Made by a program: the position numbers and the translations under genes. Below, piece after piece: positions 63,301-64,000 of a DNA stretch of 64,000 nucleotides; the first letter of the stretch is position 1; the number at the start of each line of letters is the position of its first letter. A model generated the notes under the pieces. It had not been told where the DNA came from. It was given only the letters and a program-made list of their open reading frames with translations, and did not search any database. Source of the DNA: Sulfurospirillum sp036802865 (GTDB taxonomy: Bacteria > Campylobacterota > Campylobacteria > Campylobacterales > Sulfurospirillaceae); the NCBI RefSeq assembly GCF_036802865.1, contig NZ_DAIRVK010000002.1, forward strand, positions 496,001-560,000. Direction: 5' to 3'.

Positions 63301-64000
63301 TACTTTGAATAATATCTACAGAACTCATAGTAGTGCCATCACTAAACTTGAAAGACTCAATGCGACCGTTACTGTACCAATCTTTTAAGATAATACGATC
63401 ATTCAGCCTATAAAATGAGGTGCTTCCTTCTTTTAGACCAACAGCAAGATTATTGTCAAATACGCGAAGAACGATATCATCCTTACTGACACCTTCTCCA
63501 AAGAAGAGGACATCTGTTCCAGCACTATCTTTAATGATATCTCTGCCATCACCTTTATTAAAGATATACACATCATTGCCTAAGGCATCTTTGATATAGT
63601 CAGCTCCAGCTCCTCCGATGATTTTATCGTCACCCGTTCCCCCATCAATGATGTCATCTCCATATTGACCATAGATGATGTCATTGCCATCACCTCCACT
63701 AATCACATCAGCTCCACCTGCTGCTTCAATGGTATCGGCACTTGTAGTTCCTGAAATTTCATCATTGTCATTGCCATAAATGTAGTAGCGTTTTGATGTC
63801 CAAGTGTTGTTGAAAGTGATGGTAGGGAATGTTTCGGTTTTAGAGATGTCCATGACTTCACCATTACTAAAGATGATCTTCTCAATGCCATGGTTTACAT
63901 TTGCCCAGTCTTTAATGACCACGATATCTTGTAATTCTTGGTAAGTTTCAGAACTATTAATCTTTATGATCAGATTTGTTCCATTTACACCAATCGTCAC
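57377..64000 (-). CDS. Giant RTX calcium-binding secreted protein, C-terminal 2207 residues (cut by right edge)
   Basis: The N-terminus lies outside the window. The visible part has many GGxGxDxx nonapeptide blocks that fold into Ca2+-loaded beta-rolls after export. Each block is followed by a recurrent module with ITVKNWY- and IVFSDGT-type strands. Around 60260-60430 there are EF-hand-like calcium loops (DLNGDGLINNGGELFG, DSNHDNIIDVND). A cadherin/VCBS-like domain lies at about 58870-59130 (IDPDGDTLTYGI, GEWTYQSEGSYNGDD). The C-terminus (ISLTSNSDIQNNQALMQIVS) probably carries the secretion signal. It is the first known gene of the RTX-tolC-hlyB-hlyD operon. It could be an adhesin, S-layer-like protein or toxin; no enzymatic domain is seen. 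Confidence 0.93.
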   Translation of the reverse strand: MTIGVNGTNLIIKINSSETYQELQDIVVIKDWANVNHGIEKIIFSNGEVMDISKTETFPTITFNNTWTSKRYYIYGNDNDEISGTTSADTIEAAGGADVISGGDGNDIIYGQYGDDIIDGGTGDDKIIGGAGADYIKDALGNDVYIFNKGDGRDIIKDSAGTDVLFFGEGVSKDDIVLRVFDNNLAVGLKEGSTSFYRLNDRIILKDWYSNGRIESFKFSDGTTMSSVDIIQSIKTDGNDTINGLDDQNDILNGGVGNDTIDGKNGNDILNGGVGTDVLTGGNGDDTFDGGYGDDTMSDISGNDIYDGGYGNDTINDVSGNDTYRFGKGMGKDVITDNAGLDSIVMANGILKSDVIWQQVGNDLVIGLKEDGKTLDQLIDTITVKNWYTGGITNRVEIVKFTDGSTITSNDILQGTEQDDNLTYGAEDNVVHALGGNDVIVSGAGNDIIYGEKGNDAIVSGGGNDTLYGGDGADALQGQDGNDTLYGGDGNDELYGQLGDDVMDGGSGNDLLEGRSGNDTYLFGRGDGKDLVRENNFENSNYGNDTLKFKEGITADDILIKQVGNNLVIGLKEEGKTFDQLSDTITFENWLAGSPDYYESRWMFNTYYAVENIVFSDGTTWNKADIMAHVGTDDNEIIYALDGADTIHGGKGNDILYGRVGDDTYLFNRGDGKDTIYDSYGSQQNGNNAGNDTLKFGDGITADDFIIQKSGNNVLIGIKEDGKVFDQLSDVITIKDWYNVNNRIEHFVLSDGTKINTVFLFDPTEQDDNLTYGAEDNVVHALGGNDVIVSGAGNDIIYGEKGNDAIVSGGGNDTLYGGDGADALQGQDGNDTLYGGDGNDELYGQLGDDVMDGGSGNDLLEGRSGNDTYLFGRGDGKDLVRENNFENSNYGNDTLKFKEGITADDILIKQVGNNLVIGLKEEGKTFDQLSDTITFENWLAGSPDYYESRWMFNTYYAVENIVFSDGTTWNKADIMAHVGTDDNEIIYALDGADTIHGGKGNDILYGRVGDDTYLFNRGDGKDTIYDSYGSQQNGNNAGNDTLKFGDGITADDIVLRMNGSNLEIDAGNGDFITINSQTNLNNAIEKIVLSDGTYMTSLDIEKLSENLSLYASENGISLTSTDIIRSNGPMMEMIGSYWRGGNSSGGEYTPPIVLDLNGNLKTSIALESSNVYFDYDGNGIKEKTAWAESSDALLSMDLNGDGLINNGGELFGNYTKLADGSLSSDGYTALAQYDSNHDNIIDVNDSAFASLKIWKDANQNGITDAGELTSLQLSDISSIHLTREDGTTFNQITEAGNIISNQTSFTSSSNGSGIVRDVWFKVDKNDTITNNDTFISRIANESFSGGEGNDTYVMKLGGGKDVIDDNDPTGLGIDTIRFASGISADQILVKWDRQTNGLVIGIRENSEDDTALKDLSDQIVVKNWFDATGKIEKFVFADGTALDAQAIYAKLMQTKENGELSATVLASGDSLVGGRYNDVLFGADGNELISGNDGDDFLNGQAGDDQLMGDDGDDVIDGGMGADILMGGNGDDYYIFEKNGAHDLISDSSGIDTLMLGAGIARGDILAKVVGDDIILGLKETGKSFEELSDTITIKNWTQTGFEIEKVILDDGTTLSLDDLRNQAPILIDVEVNVQLQDARKSTGNINVIDPDGDTLTYGISTQASHGKISINANGEWTYQSEGSYNGDDIAIITIDDGNGGVVKQTLRFEVQGYIYEGEDLVIDDTSDTKTLVMNTLSKDDLRFSCNGGDLVITVADTKTITLKNYFTDPQAGVEVLQMAEGTISLSRDAINPIMYGGYVVLDASDHLVAGDNTGNWLLGNVGNDILLGAGGNDYVSGGSGNDLMVGGDGNDNLQGNNGNDAIYGDNGNDQIYAGEGNDILNGGSGTDMLFGENGDDVISGGSGNDTLYAGSGNDTLKSGSGDDFIDGSYGSDTYLFNIGDGADTVVDSSAYGSSDTDKILFGAGITKENLQILRDNYDLVFKVNDNDSMRIKYWFGGVQRNTIEQITFSDGTTLNTTDVNALAITKGTEGSDWLFGIDTLGDNIYGMGGNDGIYSYGGNDVLSGGTGNDFMEGGSGSDTYLFNKGDGKDTINEWASWNSSDVDSVKFGDGITNNDVSFILSGTNLLIQYGQNDTIKVANTYNNTSSSPIERIELSNGSYLTDNDMNLIIQQMSAYAVDKGISLTSNSDIQNNQALMQIVSSGWHNA
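58870..59140 (-). other. Cadherin/VCBS-like domain inside the RTX protein
   Basis: In the reading frame of the RTX gene this stretch encodes about 90 residues with IDPDGDTLTYGIS, HGKISINANGEWTYQ, GDDIAIITIDDGNGG and a closing strand VKQTLRFEVQG. That is the pattern of the Ig-like VCBS/cadherin-like domains common in large bacterial adhesins. It is the only such domain in the visible part, flanked on both sides by RTX blocks. Confidence 0.65.
60845..61712. repeat. Direct repeat copy 1 (868 bp) within the RTX gene
   Basis: This stretch is identical by eye to 61889-62756, offset by exactly 1044 bp (348 codons), so the frame is kept. It encodes RTX blocks plus two linker modules. Confidence 0.92.
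61889..62756. repeat. Direct repeat copy 2 (868 bp) within the RTX gene
   Basis: This is the second copy of the repeat. The 176-bp spacer between the copies (61713-61888) encodes an equivalent but diverged linker, so the unit that repeats is a 348-residue module. Perfect identity at silent positions points to recent duplication or gene conversion. Confidence 0.92.

Overview
The window looks like a chromosomal segment of a Campylobacterota (epsilonproteobacterial) bacterium, most like Sulfurospirillum. The assignment rests on gene content and order, not on a database search: a flgA-ubiX-coaD block, the aroB-mscS-mtaB-ftsH-like-bioV string known from Helicobacter, XerH rather than XerC/D, a kinase with an HQWK-type H-box, a HemJ-type haem gene, many ATGA start/stop overlaps, and moderately AT-rich DNA. 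No insertion sequence, prophage, CRISPR array or rRNA operon was seen.

Layout. 0-9 kb (mostly minus): the start of a radical SAM gene cut by the left edge, coaD, ubiX and flgA, a tRNA-Gly with a textbook promoter, a methyl-accepting chemotaxis protein, moeA and murA, then a plus-strand multidomain PilZ protein. 8.9-20.6 kb: a complete nickel-pincer-cofactor operon (larA-larC-larE-larB), a two-subunit class I fumarase, a Dcu-type C4-dicarboxylate transporter, and a divergent sensor kinase/response regulator/MFS/small-protein operon. Together these look like a regulated hydroxy-acid/C4-dicarboxylate module. 20.6-32 kb: housekeeping genes (sixA-like, corA, xerH, tgt, a TrkA-like protein, then aroB-mscS-mtaB-pseudo-FtsH-bioV-thioredoxin-like). 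32-43 kb: a more accessory stretch with DUF3465, an orphan membrane protein, a luciferase-like monooxygenase, glutaminase, DUF3237, a pentapeptide-repeat protein, a Rieske/cytochrome b pair without its cytochrome c gene, two HemJ-family genes, a G3E GTPase, an aquaglyceroporin and an AraC regulator. 43-48.7 kb: a TetR-controlled RND efflux operon. 48.7-52.3 kb: a gene remnant, a small beta-barrel protein, two orphan small genes and a soluble FIST-domain chemoreceptor. 52.6-64 kb: a type I secretion operon (giant RTX protein, TolC, HlyB-like, HlyD-like), transcribed leftwards; the RTX N-terminus lies beyond the right edge.

Most notable: (i) the lar/fumarase/Dcu/two-component neighbourhood, which raises the possibility that this LarA acts on malate rather than, or as well as, lactate; (ii) a flgA with no usable start codon between the tRNA and its signal peptide; (iii) an apparently perfect 868-bp direct repeat inside the RTX gene plus an internal copy of the protein's own C-terminal module; (iv) a proteolytically dead FtsH paralogue; (v) a 10-bp palindrome, TTACATGTAA, found eight times by eye, far above chance; (vi) an AT-rich radical SAM gene directly after coaD, where tmk is found in Campylobacter.
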